Origin: Laterigemmans sp052161645
GTDB lineage: Bacteria; Planctomycetota; Planctomycetia; Pirellulales; Pirellulaceae
Reading direction: 5' to 3' (one strand)
Assembly: GCA_052161645.1 (NCBI GenBank)
Contig: CP197414.1
DNA length: 64,000 bases
This document shows, in pieces, positions 43,667-53,900 of this stretch (within the stretch, counting starts at the first letter, position 1; each line of letters starts with the position of its first letter). Below the pieces are notes generated by a model that was not told the origin of the DNA, did not search any database, and was given only the letters and a program-made list of their open reading frames with translations. The translations under genes were made by a program, and so were the position numbers.

Positions 43667-43981
43667 ATGTCGACCGCGCCATCCGCATCGTCTTTGTTCC
43701 ACGAAGTAGCAACTCTGTTTTCTTCTGCACCGTCACAAAACAGGATCCTCGAAATCCGCCCATCACACTCAACCATCGAGCGAGCCAACCAGTTGCTTGA
43801 GTTGAATCGTGCCAATGCGCTCGTCGAGGCATCGCGCCGTGAACTGGATCAGTTCGAGCAGGCTGAACTCCTGATGAGATTGGTCAAGGTTCGTATTCGA
43901 GCCAGCCAGAGCAAAGACTCGACTCACACGCAAAATGCGTTGTACATCTGCCTATCCGTTGCCAAGCTAAGTAACCATTGA
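43667..43981 (+). CDS. Small hypothetical protein (conserved cyanobacterial/planctomycete type)
   Basis: 104 residues. LFHEVATLFSSAPSQNRILEIRPSHSTIERANQLLELNRANALVEASRRELDQFEQAELLMRLVKVRIRA resembles a widespread family of short helical proteins in cyanobacteria and planctomycetes that often sit next to nuclease-like genes. The last 22 residues (from QSKDST) do not fit that pattern and may be an altered C-terminus. No partner gene is adjacent on either side. Function unknown. Confidence 0.6.
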   Translation: MSTAPSASSLFHEVATLFSSAPSQNRILEIRPSHSTIERANQLLELNRANALVEASRRELDQFEQAELLMRLVKVRIRASQSKDSTHTQNALYICLSVAKLSNH

Positions 43982-44089
43982 AGCGGTTGGTATGTTGCTT
44001 GATAGTGCTCCGTATACAATTCGCCAGAACCGTCAGTGAATCGTTCGCGAACTCAATCATCACTAACATCAAGCTAAGTCAAAATCGAA

Positions 44090-44845
44090 ATGACCCTAAA
44101 AGACAAGATCATCATCATTACCGGAGCGGCTTCTGGCATGGGACGCGCGGCGACTGAGATGTTGTGCAATGAAGGCGCGGTGGTGTACGCCGCTGACCGG
44201 CAACAAGAGACTTTGGAACAGGCCTGCGAGACGACCGGCGCTTGTCCAAGTGTGATCGACATCAGCTGTTCGAGCGATTGCGATGCGTTGGTGACACGCG
44301 TTGTTCAGGAGCGGGGAAGACTTGACGGTATCGTTAATTTCGCTGGGGTCCTCAAACGCACCGGAATTGTTGACTGCACGGACGAGGAGTTCGACTTCGT
44401 CATGAATGTCAACGTCAAGGGTTGCTTCTATCTATGCCGCGCCGCCACTCGTGTGATGAAGAAACAGGGGTTCGGCTCGATTGTGAACGTCAGCTCGATT
44501 TGGAGTGACGTTGGTGCTGCCGGCGTGTTGGCCTACTGTGCCTCGAAAGGGGCCGTCAGCCAAATTACACGCAGCGCAGCGCTCGACTTGGCTGGCAGTG
44601 GCGTTCGCGTGAATGAAATTCGCCCGGGCGAAACCAATACGCCCATGCTCGCCTCGGAGCGAGGCCGTTCGCTGACGCAGCAAGAAATCGACGAAAAGCT
44701 CAAGCAGATCGCTGCCACTATCCCGGAGAAACGTCTTGCCGATCCGCATGAGATCGCAGCGGCCGCACTCTTCCTGCTCTCCGATGCATCAAGCTACATG
44801 CAGGGAAGCTCTATTACCGTCGATGGAGGTTACACGGCATGCTAG
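44090..44845 (+). CDS. SDR family oxidoreductase (short-chain dehydrogenase)
   Basis: 251-residue classical SDR: cofactor motif TGAASGMGRA (residues 10-19), an acidic residue at the end of strand 2 (YAADRQ) favouring NAD(H), NFAGV in place of NNAG, and the catalytic Ser in NVSSIW and YCASKGA (Tyr and Lys). The C-terminus DASSYMQGSSITVDGGYTAC is standard. The stop overlaps the start of the aldo/keto reductase by 7 bases, so the two are co-translated and probably act on the same sugar or polyol. Substrate unknown. Confidence 0.9.
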   Translation: MTLKDKIIIITGAASGMGRAATEMLCNEGAVVYAADRQQETLEQACETTGACPSVIDISCSSDCDALVTRVVQERGRLDGIVNFAGVLKRTGIVDCTDEEFDFVMNVNVKGCFYLCRAATRVMKKQGFGSIVNVSSIWSDVGAAGVLAYCASKGAVSQITRSAALDLAGSGVRVNEIRPGETNTPMLASERGRSLTQQEIDEKLKQIAATIPEKRLADPHEIAAAALFLLSDASSYMQGSSITVDGGYTAC

Positions 44846-45855
44846 ACCATAGTTTTTACCGTCCCTTAGGACGCACTGGACTGTACGTTTCACCGATTTG
44901 TTTGGGATGCGACAATTTTGCGAATCCGACATCGGCTGAAGAGTCGTCCAGCATCATCAACTGTGCGATTGATAATGGCATCAATCTGATCGATACCGCC
45001 AATGGATACGCCAACGGCCAGAGCGAAGAAATCATCGGTCGTTGTTTGAAGGAAAACGGCCGGCGAGACGATGTGATTCTTGCGACCAAGGCTTACTACC
45101 CAGTCGGTAACAAAGGAATCAACGATCGAGGCAATTCCCGAAAGCACCTCATCAAGGCTTGTGAAGATTCTCTACGTCGCCTGCAAACCGATTACATCGA
45201 CCTTTATCAAACGCACCGAGTTTGTATGCAAACGCCCTTGGAAGAAACACTTGGCGCGCTGACGGATTTACAGCGCCAAGGCAAGATCCGCTATGCCGGC
45301 TCCACAACATCTCCGTCATGGAAGATCACTGAATCTTCCATGCTCGCCGATTACCGAGGTCTGATTCGCATGGTTTCTGAGCAGTTGCCTTACAATCTGC
45401 TGGACCGACGTGTTGAAAATGAAATCCTTCCGGCCGCGAGCGCCTCAGGACTGGCGGTATTCGTTTGGTCTCCCTTGGCGATGGGACTGCTAACAGGCCG
45501 CTACGACAGCAGCAAACCGGAGTCGTTTGATACGCCACGGTTCGGACGCGGCGGGATTTATGCTGAGCGAATCACTCATCGAGCGGCCGACGCCGGCCAG
45601 CAGTTTGTGAGGGTGGCGCGCGACTTCGATATCAGTCCCGCCCACCTGGCATTGCTATGGGTCAAAGATCAGCCTGGCGTCACGGCTCCACTTTGCGGCC
45701 CCCGAACTTTAGCCCAGCTAGAGGATGTTTTGCCTGTCATGAAGATGAGTTTGAGCGAGGCGATGCGCGTTGAGTGCGATCAAGTCGTCCCTCCCGGCAG
45801 CGCGATTGCCAACTTTCTGAATTCAGCACCTTGGATGAAAGGCCGACTCTTATAG
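44839..45855 (+). CDS. Aldo/keto reductase
   Basis: 338-residue NAD(P)-dependent reductase with a TIM barrel. MLDHSFYRPLGRTGLYVSPICLGCDNF is the family start. The tetrad is visible as Asp and Tyr in LIDTANGYANGQSE, Lys in ILATKAY and His in LYQTHRV; LYQTHRV replaces the more common LYQ(I/L)H with no loss. The cofactor loop is GPRTLAQLEDVL. It overlaps the upstream SDR gene, forming a two-enzyme unit. No transporter or regulator is attached, so the pathway is unknown. Confidence 0.9.
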   Translation: MLDHSFYRPLGRTGLYVSPICLGCDNFANPTSAEESSSIINCAIDNGINLIDTANGYANGQSEEIIGRCLKENGRRDDVILATKAYYPVGNKGINDRGNSRKHLIKACEDSLRRLQTDYIDLYQTHRVCMQTPLEETLGALTDLQRQGKIRYAGSTTSPSWKITESSMLADYRGLIRMVSEQLPYNLLDRRVENEILPAASASGLAVFVWSPLAMGLLTGRYDSSKPESFDTPRFGRGGIYAERITHRAADAGQQFVRVARDFDISPAHLALLWVKDQPGVTAPLCGPRTLAQLEDVLPVMKMSLSEAMRVECDQVVPPGSAIANFLNSAPWMKGRLL

Positions 45856-46109
45856 CCGTTCCCCGTCTCAGAGGCACACAGAAGCACCGGGCACAGAACT
45901 CTGTACTCTCTGTGCCTCTGTCTTCGTAACGTCCTAACGCATTGGCTATACAGCTTGTCTGAAAATCCTGCTTGCAATCGGCAAGCCCGAGGCGGCCGGC
46001 CTCGATATCGGACAAAACCCAACAAGCTAGGCGAATCCTCGCAGTGTTTTGGTCGCTGCGTTATTATAAGGAAGCAGATCGCCTCTTTGCTTGAACCTCA
46101 GGTATCATC

Positions 46110-46874
46110 GTGAATTCACATCACCCTTGGATGCTCGCCGTTCTCATATTTCTATCGGTAACCGCGTCGTCGATGCGATGCTGTGTTGCCGACGAGCGGG
46201 CCGCGTTGCCCGCACCGATTGCCGGGTGTGCCACGCACGAGGTGGAGGGCTGGGTCGTGCGGGTCAGCGAGCGATTGTCCCAGGAGCAACCTGAGGAAAC
46301 GCAGCGAGCGTTGGAGTTGCTCGCCGAGCAACTTCGCATCGTGATCCGCGTTTTGCCTGCGGAGCCGTTGGCGTTCGTTCGCACGGTGCCGATTTGGTTC
46401 TCGCCACCTTACGCCGGCGTTCGTCCGAAGGCTGAATATCATTCCGACAAAGAGTGGCTCGAAAAACAAGGTCGCTTGAAGGAGCTTTATCAATGCGTCG
46501 AATTCACCACCACGGCGATTTTCGAGCGTGAGATTGAGCGGATGCCGGTTATCGTGCTGCATGAACTTGCCCACGCGTACCACTACCAAGTGCTCGGGTT
46601 CGACAACGCCCTGATCAAAACCGCGTTCGAGCGGGCACGTAATAGCGGCAGTTACGATGTGGTGCTGCGGAACGACGGAAATAAAGAAAAAGCCTATGCG
46701 CTCACCAACGCGCAAGAGTATTTTGCGGAATCCACGGAAGCCTACTTTGGCCGCAATGATTTCTTCCCCTTTGATCGCGAGGAACTGCAACAACACGACC
46801 CGGCGATGGTCAAGGTTTTGCAGGAAGTTTGGCAGGTCGAGCCGGGTGCGAGTAACGCCGTCAACGTCAAGTAA
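46110..46874 (+). CDS. Secreted metallopeptidase-like protein (HELAH)
   Basis: 254 residues. GTG start, then a hydrophobic signal segment (MLAVLIFLSVTASSMRCCVA). The zinc motif HELAHAYH at about residue 150 is followed about 45 residues on by AQEYFAESTEAYFG, where a Glu can be the third ligand, as in gluzincins such as the anthrax lethal-factor-like group. Planctomycetes have a family of such short secreted proteins; peptidase activity is inferred from motifs only. It stands alone. Confidence 0.75.
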   Translation: MNSHHPWMLAVLIFLSVTASSMRCCVADERAALPAPIAGCATHEVEGWVVRVSERLSQEQPEETQRALELLAEQLRIVIRVLPAEPLAFVRTVPIWFSPPYAGVRPKAEYHSDKEWLEKQGRLKELYQCVEFTTTAIFEREIERMPVIVLHELAHAYHYQVLGFDNALIKTAFERARNSGSYDVVLRNDGNKEKAYALTNAQEYFAESTEAYFGRNDFFPFDREELQQHDPAMVKVLQEVWQVEPGASNAVNVK

Positions 46875-46962
46875 AAAGGTCAGTCGCCTCTTTGATGAAA
46901 CAATTCACCGGACGTGCGTGCGTGGGGGGCAGTAGGTCGCGATTGGACGGATCGGAATCGTA

Positions 46963-47401
46963 GTGAGGATAGGGCCCCCGGGTGTCGGGAAAACTCATGT
47001 CGCGATCTCATTGTGCGTGAGCGCCTGTCATATAGGGTATCGAGCCAAGTTCTTCACCGCTTCTTCGATCGTGAACACGTACCGCGAGGCGCGTGAAGAG
47101 CGCGTTGTGAGCCGCTTGGAGTCCAGCTTGCGCAAGCTTGACGTGATCGTAATCGATGAGCTGGGGTATCTACCGATCGATCAAGCCGGCGGAAAGTCTC
47201 TTTGGATTTTTCAGTCTTTGTTATGAACAAGTCAGCGTGATCGTGACGAGCAATCTTCCGTTCGCCCAGTAGCCCCAGACGTTCGCGGGAGACGAGCCAA
47301 TGACAGGTGCGTTGCTGGATCGATTGACTCACCGAGTCGAGATTCTGGCAATCGATGGTGAGAGCTACAGGCTCAAGCAGAGCCAGAAAGCAAAGCGTTA
47401 A
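46963..47401 (+). pseudogene. IS21-family helper ATPase IstB, degraded
   Basis: Begins within the protein at GPPGVGKTHVAISL (Walker A), continues SSIVNTYREAR...LDVIVIDELGYLP (Walker B), shifts frame near 47200-47222, then reads YEQVSVIVTSNLPFAQ, TAG at 47270, and PQTFAGDEPMTGALLDRLTHRVEILAIDGESYRLKQSQK to its natural stop at 47401. The N-terminal part, istA and the left end are gone. One frameshift, one nonsense codon and a 5' deletion make it inactive. Confidence 0.85.
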
Positions 47402-47431
47402 ACAACTTCAGCCGTGAAACTAGGCCACCAA

Positions 47432-47498
47432 GTGGCTCTCTTTTCGACTGCCAAAACAGTCGTTTTCGGCTGCCACTGTGGCTCCCTTTTAGACTGCC
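47432..47498 (+). repeat. IS21 right-end repeats
   Basis: GTGGCTCTCTTTT-CGACTGCC (47432) and GTGGCTCCCTTTT-AGACTGCC (47478) are direct repeats with two differences over 21 bases, downstream of the istB remnant. IS21 ends typically carry multiple such transposase-binding repeats. They mark the right end of the dead element. Confidence 0.7.
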
Positions 47499-47714
47499 AT
47501 CTCCAAACCGGGAGCAGAAGCTGCGTTGATCGCCCGAGCGTCAGAAGTGGCAATCTATCGGGACGCGAATTTCGAAAGTGCTGCAAAAAGCAGCCTGAAA
47601 TCACTGCCGCAACCAGAGAGTTAGTGCGGGAGAACGTTGTGTACAGGGAGGCTAGCACAAGCGAGGTCTCATGAATGTCGCTCAATGTGTCAGGTTGATC
47701 CGGAGAATAGGGCG

Positions 47715-48740
47715 CTACTCTTCGCGAAAATGCATGTTGCTAAATTCCTTCGGTGCCATCCCCGTCCAACGTCTGAATGCACGGGAGAAGTTGGCCGAGT
47801 CGGCATAACTGAGACGTTTCGCGATTTCGGCCAACGGCATTGTCGGGTCGTGGAGGAGTTTTTGCGCCGTGCGAAAGCGGATGGACTGGAGAAGTTGGCC
47901 AAAATCCAAATCCTCTTCCGCCAGTCGTCTCTGCACTGTCCGCGGGCTACAGCCGATTATGGAAGAAACCGATTGCAGATTCAGTGCTGAGCTACCCAGT
48001 AGTGTCAGGACAACCTGCTCCAATTGTTCCATAAATTTAGTCGCTGGAGCACTACTCAGAAATTTGTTGCGTTCATCATTGTTAAATCCCAATGCTGCCA
48101 GTCGCGAGACTTGAGCAGATAGCGGACAACTTAGCAGACGCTGGTCAAACCATATGGATAAATAAGGGCGATTGAAGTCAACTGGTGCATCCTTCAGTTC
48201 CTTAAAGTGCGACGCTAGATCCAGCGGGTCCGTAGGGATCTGAATTCGATTAGGCGCGAAAGTCGCGCTGGTTGCCAAGCTGGCATGAGCTAGGGCATTT
48301 GCCAAGCCCAATTGAACAATCTCTGTGGTCATCGCCGAAGGCAACGAATGATCATACATTTGACAGTACTTTATAGTTTGTCCGTGCTTTTCTGTCCAAA
48401 TTTGAAGTCCAGAATTATAAGATTTGATAAGTCTTATCGAGTGCTGGACGAATTCGTGTAATGTAAAACTTTGCATCACGATTTTTCCGTAAATGCCCAA
48501 GCTCCCGATTCCTTGATAGCCAGCAATACGGAAACCTAAGTCATGTATGCCTTCGGCGCGACTGAAAGAATTAAGGAAGATGCAAAGTTGATGCAAGGGT
48601 ATCAGCGAATCTGAGCTGTTCGGTGATGGGGGCGAAAGCTTGGCGCGGCAGAGGTGCGGTCCTAGCGGAATACCCTCGTTTTGCAGAAACGCAAACGCGG
48701 GTTGCAGCACGACTTTGCGAACAAGCGGGATTCTTTTCAT
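47715..48740 (-). CDS. AraC family transcriptional regulator
   Basis: 341 residues. The C-terminal AraC/XylS DNA-binding domain has two helix-turn-helix parts: VSSIIGCSPRTVQRRLAEEDLDF and PLAEIAKRLSYADSANFSRAFRRWTGMAPKEF. The N-terminal 200 residues match the arabinose-binding-like domain of the OruR/ArgR-type AraC group (DLGFRIAGYQGIGSLGIYGKIVMQSFTL). Divergent from the + strand set at 48936 across a gap of about 195 bases, which makes that set a plausible target. Confidence 0.88.
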   Translation of the reverse strand: MKRIPLVRKVVLQPAFAFLQNEGIPLGPHLCRAKLSPPSPNSSDSLIPLHQLCIFLNSFSRAEGIHDLGFRIAGYQGIGSLGIYGKIVMQSFTLHEFVQHSIRLIKSYNSGLQIWTEKHGQTIKYCQMYDHSLPSAMTTEIVQLGLANALAHASLATSATFAPNRIQIPTDPLDLASHFKELKDAPVDFNRPYLSIWFDQRLLSCPLSAQVSRLAALGFNNDERNKFLSSAPATKFMEQLEQVVLTLLGSSALNLQSVSSIIGCSPRTVQRRLAEEDLDFGQLLQSIRFRTAQKLLHDPTMPLAEIAKRLSYADSANFSRAFRRWTGMAPKEFSNMHFREE

Positions 48741-48935
48741 GGTTTTTCCGTCGGCGTCTGCACTTCAAAATTTGCTTGGCACAACAGTTGCCGAGAAAAG
48801 ACGCACTAATTGGCGTCAAATGACAATGCAAATTGCACCCCGAAGCTGCGGCGTAAAAGCATAATCGATGTGTCGTCATATTTCTGAACCGACTATTCCG
48901 ATTCCACGTCTCGCGATTTTTGGAGCAAAGGCGAA

Positions 48936-49544
48936 ATGAACTTTAAGCTCTTCGCTTTGTTATTAGCAATTGCCCCGTGTTTAGCTTCGGGCCAAGAAAC
49001 CAGAGAAGTTGGGCTAGTTGAACCTGAGGCTCAGCAGATTGACAAAAACGATCCCGCGAACGCGTCGTCGGAATCCCCTCTTAAACAACTTGGTTGGATG
49101 GTAGGGAGGTGGATCGACAGAGGAGAGGGGGCCACTATCACCACCCAGTGTGACTGGTCGCACGAAGGACGTTTCTTCACGCGTAAGTTTGAGATTTCGG
49201 CTGAGGGGGAAGCCTCGCTGAAGGGAACGCAGATCATTGGCTGGGATCCGATCGAGGGTCAGCTACGCTCGTGGACCTTTGATTCGGCCGGTGGCTTTGG
49301 ATCAGGACGATGGATCAAGGATGAGAATCGCTGGCTAGTAAAAACTTCATTCGTTCTAGCCAGCGGCGAACGCGCGTCCGCGATCAACATCATCACTTTT
49401 CTCGACAACGATGCATTTCTATGGCAATCGACCAATCGGGAAATCGCGGGAGAAATTCAACCGAACATTCCAGAGGTCAAAGTCGTGCGTCTGGCAGACG
49501 CAGGGGCCGATGCCACTCGCGATCATGAAGGAGAATCTGAATGA
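48936..49544 (+). CDS. Secreted calycin-like protein (DUF1579-like)
   Basis: 202 residues with a signal peptide (LFALLLAIAPCLASG). The body has LGWMVGRWIDRGEG, CDWSHEGRFFTRKFEI, QIIGWDPIEGQLRSWTFDSAGGFGSG and a set of alternating strands, which suggests the small beta-barrel fold of DUF1579-like proteins that often follow SnoaL-type domains in planctomycetes. Ligand unknown. The stop overlaps the next start (ATGA), so it is the first gene of a coupled set. Confidence 0.68.
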   Translation: MNFKLFALLLAIAPCLASGQETREVGLVEPEAQQIDKNDPANASSESPLKQLGWMVGRWIDRGEGATITTQCDWSHEGRFFTRKFEISAEGEASLKGTQIIGWDPIEGQLRSWTFDSAGGFGSGRWIKDENRWLVKTSFVLASGERASAINIITFLDNDAFLWQSTNREIAGEIQPNIPEVKVVRLADAGADATRDHEGESE

Positions 49545-50904
49545 ATGTGCGATTTTATCTTGCCTGGTTCGCTGCATTGGTCGTGCTGGTCGCGTCAGCA
49601 AAACACGAGGTGTGGGCACAACGCGGCGGTCGAGCAGGTGGTGGCGGAGGCATGCGTGCCGGCGCAGCTCGCCCTTCGATCAACCGTTCGCCTTCAATGA
49701 GTCGCCCCGCTATACCTTCGGTTTCCCGACCGCTACCTGCGACTCGGCCAACCCCAGGTCTCGGAAATCAGCGTCCTTCGCCAACACGAACAGCAATCCC
49801 TAATCGCCCCCTCCAGGAACTCGGCCGACGACCCTCCCGTCGACGCGCCCGACGCCAAGCCCAGGTACCCGACCAACCGCTCCGGGACCAAGTACACGCC
49901 CAGCCATTGATGCGGGGAAGATTCAAAACGGGATTAGGCCCGGGGCTGGTACGCGGCCGACAATGCCGGATTGGTTCAAGCCCGGAGTCCAGCCGAGTCC
50001 CAGGCCAGCACCCGGAACAGAGCCAGCACCCGAGACTAGGCCCAGTCCTGGTACGCCCGTTCAAACTCCCACTCGTCCCGCCAGGCCTGGTATTGATCCT
50101 CCTCCCGCGCAACTCCCCGCAGAGCCAAACAGACCGGGTATTAAACCACCGCCCTCCCAATTGCCGGCTTTACCGAATAAGCCGGGCATAAAACCGCCAC
50201 CGACACAACTGCCCGCGTTGCCGCCCGGGAGACCGATTCCACCGCATCCGCCGACTCAGCTTCCGGTTCATCCGCCGGTCGCGCGACCCCTTCCCTGGCA
50301 TCCGGGACATCCCGGCTATCCCAATTACCGTCCGCATTACTGGTGGCGCTGGGCTACGGCTGGAGCCGTCACGGGCTGGGTCACTTATCAGTGGGCTCGT
50401 CCGGTTTACTACCGATACGGATCCGGTGGCAATGTCTACTACATGGACAACACCGTCTACGTGAACGGTCAGGAGTATGGAACGGCGGAACAGTATTTCG
50501 CAGACACATCGCAAGTCGCCGAGTCTGTTCCGGAAATGACGACGGAGGAGACGGAGAAACTTGAATGGATGCCACTGGGCGTTTTCGCCATCACTGCTGA
50601 AGGCGTCAATGCCAGTAGTATGTTTTTGCAATTAGCTGTCAGCAAAGAGGGCATCATCGCCGGAACGTTCTATAACGAATCGACTGAAGTCACACATCCT
50701 GTTGGGGGCATGGTTGACGAGCAGACGCAGCGGGCTGTTTGGAAAGCGGCCGACGATTCGAATGCGGACATCGTCATGGAAACCGGAATCTATAACCTAA
50801 CTCAAGAGAACGCGGAATTACTGATCCACTTCGGTCCTGAGCAGACTCAAGAAGCACTGCTTGTTCGGTTGGAAGAACCCGAACAGCTTGATTTACCCCA
50901 ATGA
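49541..50904 (+). pseudogene. Secreted proline-rich protein, frameshifted at a C5 run
   Basis: The N-terminus (MNVRFYLAWFAALVVLVASA signal, then Gly- and Pro/Arg-rich) lies in one frame. From about 49807 the matching TRPTxPSxGTRPT repeats continue in another frame through PPPxQLPALPxxPGIKP repeats, a GWVTYQWARPVYYRYGSGGNVYYMDNTVYVNG segment and a C-terminal domain to 50904. Adding one C to the run at 49807-49811 would restore a single frame of about 454 residues. So it is either a pseudogene, a base-calling error, or a -1 frameshift site. Stop/start overlaps of 4 bases on both sides show it was co-translated with its neighbours. A cell-surface structural role is likely. Confidence 0.75.
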
Positions 50905-53900
50905 TACGCACACCCTCGGAGCAGCATCCCATGCGCAAGCCAACTACTGTCATTTCGTTCTTAAGCGTTCTGCTAAGTTTGGTGGCCGGTTCGACGGCCT
51001 TGGCACGGGACAACGGAAGCGGCAACGCCATTCCTTATCCGCTAACGGATCAAGCTGCATGCCTGCCAACAGCCGCAGATACGGGCCGAAATCGCGCGAG
51101 TCGCTCGCCAAAATTAGCGGTTGAGGAATCGCTGTGGGATAAATTTGACATTTTTCTCTACCCCAAACACACGAACAGGCAAAGACGGTATCTGTATTCT
51201 GTAGAGGGCTTTAATTCTTCTGGACAAGTAAACGCAGAATCAATGATGAATCCAGGCGACAGTATAGGCGACGATGACACCCTGCAGGGACTGATCGCAG
51301 ACTTTCTTGATGCCGAGAATCGTGGGGAACAGGTGGACCGTGCGGCTCTGCTAGAACGGCACCCCGAGTATGCGGATGCGCTTGTTCAGTTCTTTTCTGA
51401 TCACGACCGCATGGCGTCTGCGGCGAATGTAGAGCCCGTATCCCCAGACCTGGTAACGTTACCGCTAAATCCAACCGCGGGCGATCAGCCGACGATGCCT
51501 TTGGCATCAGCCACCAGCGACAGTGGTCAGCAGTTCAAAACGAGTCCGGGTGCTGTTCACCAGAAACAAGCAAGCGTCGGGGATCGAGTTCGCTACTTTG
51601 GCGACTACGAACTACTCTCCGAACTGGCTCGCGGTGGCATGGGAGTCGTTTATAAAGCACGGCAAATCAATCTCAATCGTCTGGTGGCGGTGAAGATGAT
51701 TTTGGCGGGCCAGTTAGCATCGGAAGAAGACGTTTCGCGGTTTTATATGGAAGCGGAAGCGGCGGCCAATCTTGACCATCCCGGAATCGTACCAATCTAT
51801 GAAATTGGCCAGCACGAGGGTCAGCACTTCTTTGCGATGGGTTTTATAGAAGGTCAAAGTCTCCAGCAAAGGATTCAAGACGGCCCGCTACCTCCGCGCG
51901 AAGCAGCCGAGCTACTGCATCGGATTACACAAGCGATTGCCTACGCCCATTCGCAGGGAGTGATTCATCGCGACTTGAAGCCGGCCAATGTTCTGTTGGA
52001 TAAACAGGACAATCCTAAGGTAACTGACTTCGGTTTAGCTAAGAATTTGGAAAGCGAGAGCGGGTTGACGCGGACCGGATCCGTAATGGGCACACCCAGC
52101 TACATGCCGCCGGAGCAAGCAGGTGGCGACAACGAGCAAGTCGGGCCGCGTTCGGATGTTTATTCATTGGGGGCGTTGCTTTATTGCTTGGTTGTAGGTC
52201 GACCACCGTTTCAGGCAGCGAACCCGTTGGACACACTGTTGCAGGTGATGAGCGTTGAGCCGGTGTCACCACGGCAACTGAACCCGCAAATACCCAAGGA
52301 CCTGGAAACGATCTGTTTAAAATGTTTGCAGAAAGAACCAACTCGTCGGTACGAATCGGCGGAGACGCTGGCAGCTGACTTAGGACGATTCTTGCGAGCC
52401 GAACCGATCCATGCCCGCGCGATCAGCCCAAGTGAACGTACTTGGCGTTGGTGTAAGCGAAACCCAGTAGTGGCCGCCCTACTTGCGACCGCAACCATTC
52501 TACTCGTCATTTCGCTGTTGGCATTGAAGGTAGCTACCCAGCAGTCTGCCTTAGCTGCTGGCGAAGCCAAGCGAGCAAAAGAGCAGCAGCACATCGCCGA
52601 AGAACAACGGGACAAGACCGAGGCCACACTCGCTCGTTCTAACTATTATCTTGCGGTTGCTCGGTGGGATGCTAATCGAACGCGCGATGCCAGTGATTTA
52701 TTGGCTCTTGTTCCTCCCCAGAACCGACATTTCGAGTGGTTTCATTTTCAGCGCCAATTTCAAGGTGGGTACGCCACATGTTACGGACATAAGAATGCGT
52801 CAATTAACATAGTGGGCTTTAGCCCGGACGGCACGCAAGTAGTTTCGCAGAGCGAGGACAATACTATTAAACACTGGGACGCGGCGACCGGTAACGAGCT
52901 CCAAACATTGCAAATTCCTCGCCCTGATGGTCGCAGTTACACAAGGTTTGACAGGCACTCATTTAGCCTCGATAACGCGAAATGTATATCAGTGTGCGCG
53001 GATAGAACTTTACTTCTTTGGGATTTAAAATCCGGAGAAAGAATCCGCGATTTTGAGGCAAGAGAGCAATCCCCCACAGCGATCTTCAGTTCCGATGGGA
53101 AAGAGATTTTCATCGGGAATCCGAATGGGGATTTCCAGATTCTAGATGCGGCGACGGGGCAGGAAATCTACTTCCAAAATGGGAATTCTATCAACTTCCC
53201 TCCACTTGCCTGCAGTCCCTGCGGGACATGGATCGTGGCAAATGGCACCAGGGGCGATCTTCAAATTTGGGACGTCGTTAATCGGCAAGAAGTCCGCTTG
53301 CTACAGGGACATTCCGAATACGTTCCGTCTGTAGCCTTTCATCCAGATGGAAGCCAATTTGTATCGGTCAGTGCTGATGGAACTCTCAAGTTATGGGATG
53401 TGACAACGGGTGAAGTGCTTCGCACGTTCGAAGGACATGTGGGAGCGGTTCTCGCCGTCGCCTTTAGCCCAGATGGCATGTGGATCGTATCGGGAAGTGA
53501 GGATACAACCCTCAGGCTCTGGGATGCGGCCACAGGTGAAGCAAAGAGGACCTTCAAGGGGCATACCGGTCTCGTCCGCAGTGTGGCTTTTAGCCCAGAC
53601 GGAAAGCGGATCGTGTCTGGAAGCGATGATTGCACAATAAAACTATGGGATATCACGGAACAGATCGGAAGCCGAAGGTTTGAAGCACAATTCCATAACA
53701 TTATCAGCCTAGCGTTTGGGAAAGATAGCAATGTGGTCGCGCTCGGTACTAGTGATGGTATGTTGAAGTTTTTCAACTTGCTTACCGGTGAGGTACAGCG
53801 AGTATTCCAGACGGATTCCGAGCCTGTTCTGGCAGTTGCCTATAGTACCGATGGTCAGCAAATCGCCACTGGCAGTAGTGACGGTACGCTCCGTATCTGG

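Noticed and set aside
44090..45855. Naming a specific sugar pathway for the SDR/aldo-keto reductase pair
   Set aside because: Motifs identify the superfamilies only; no kinase, aldolase or transporter is adjacent.
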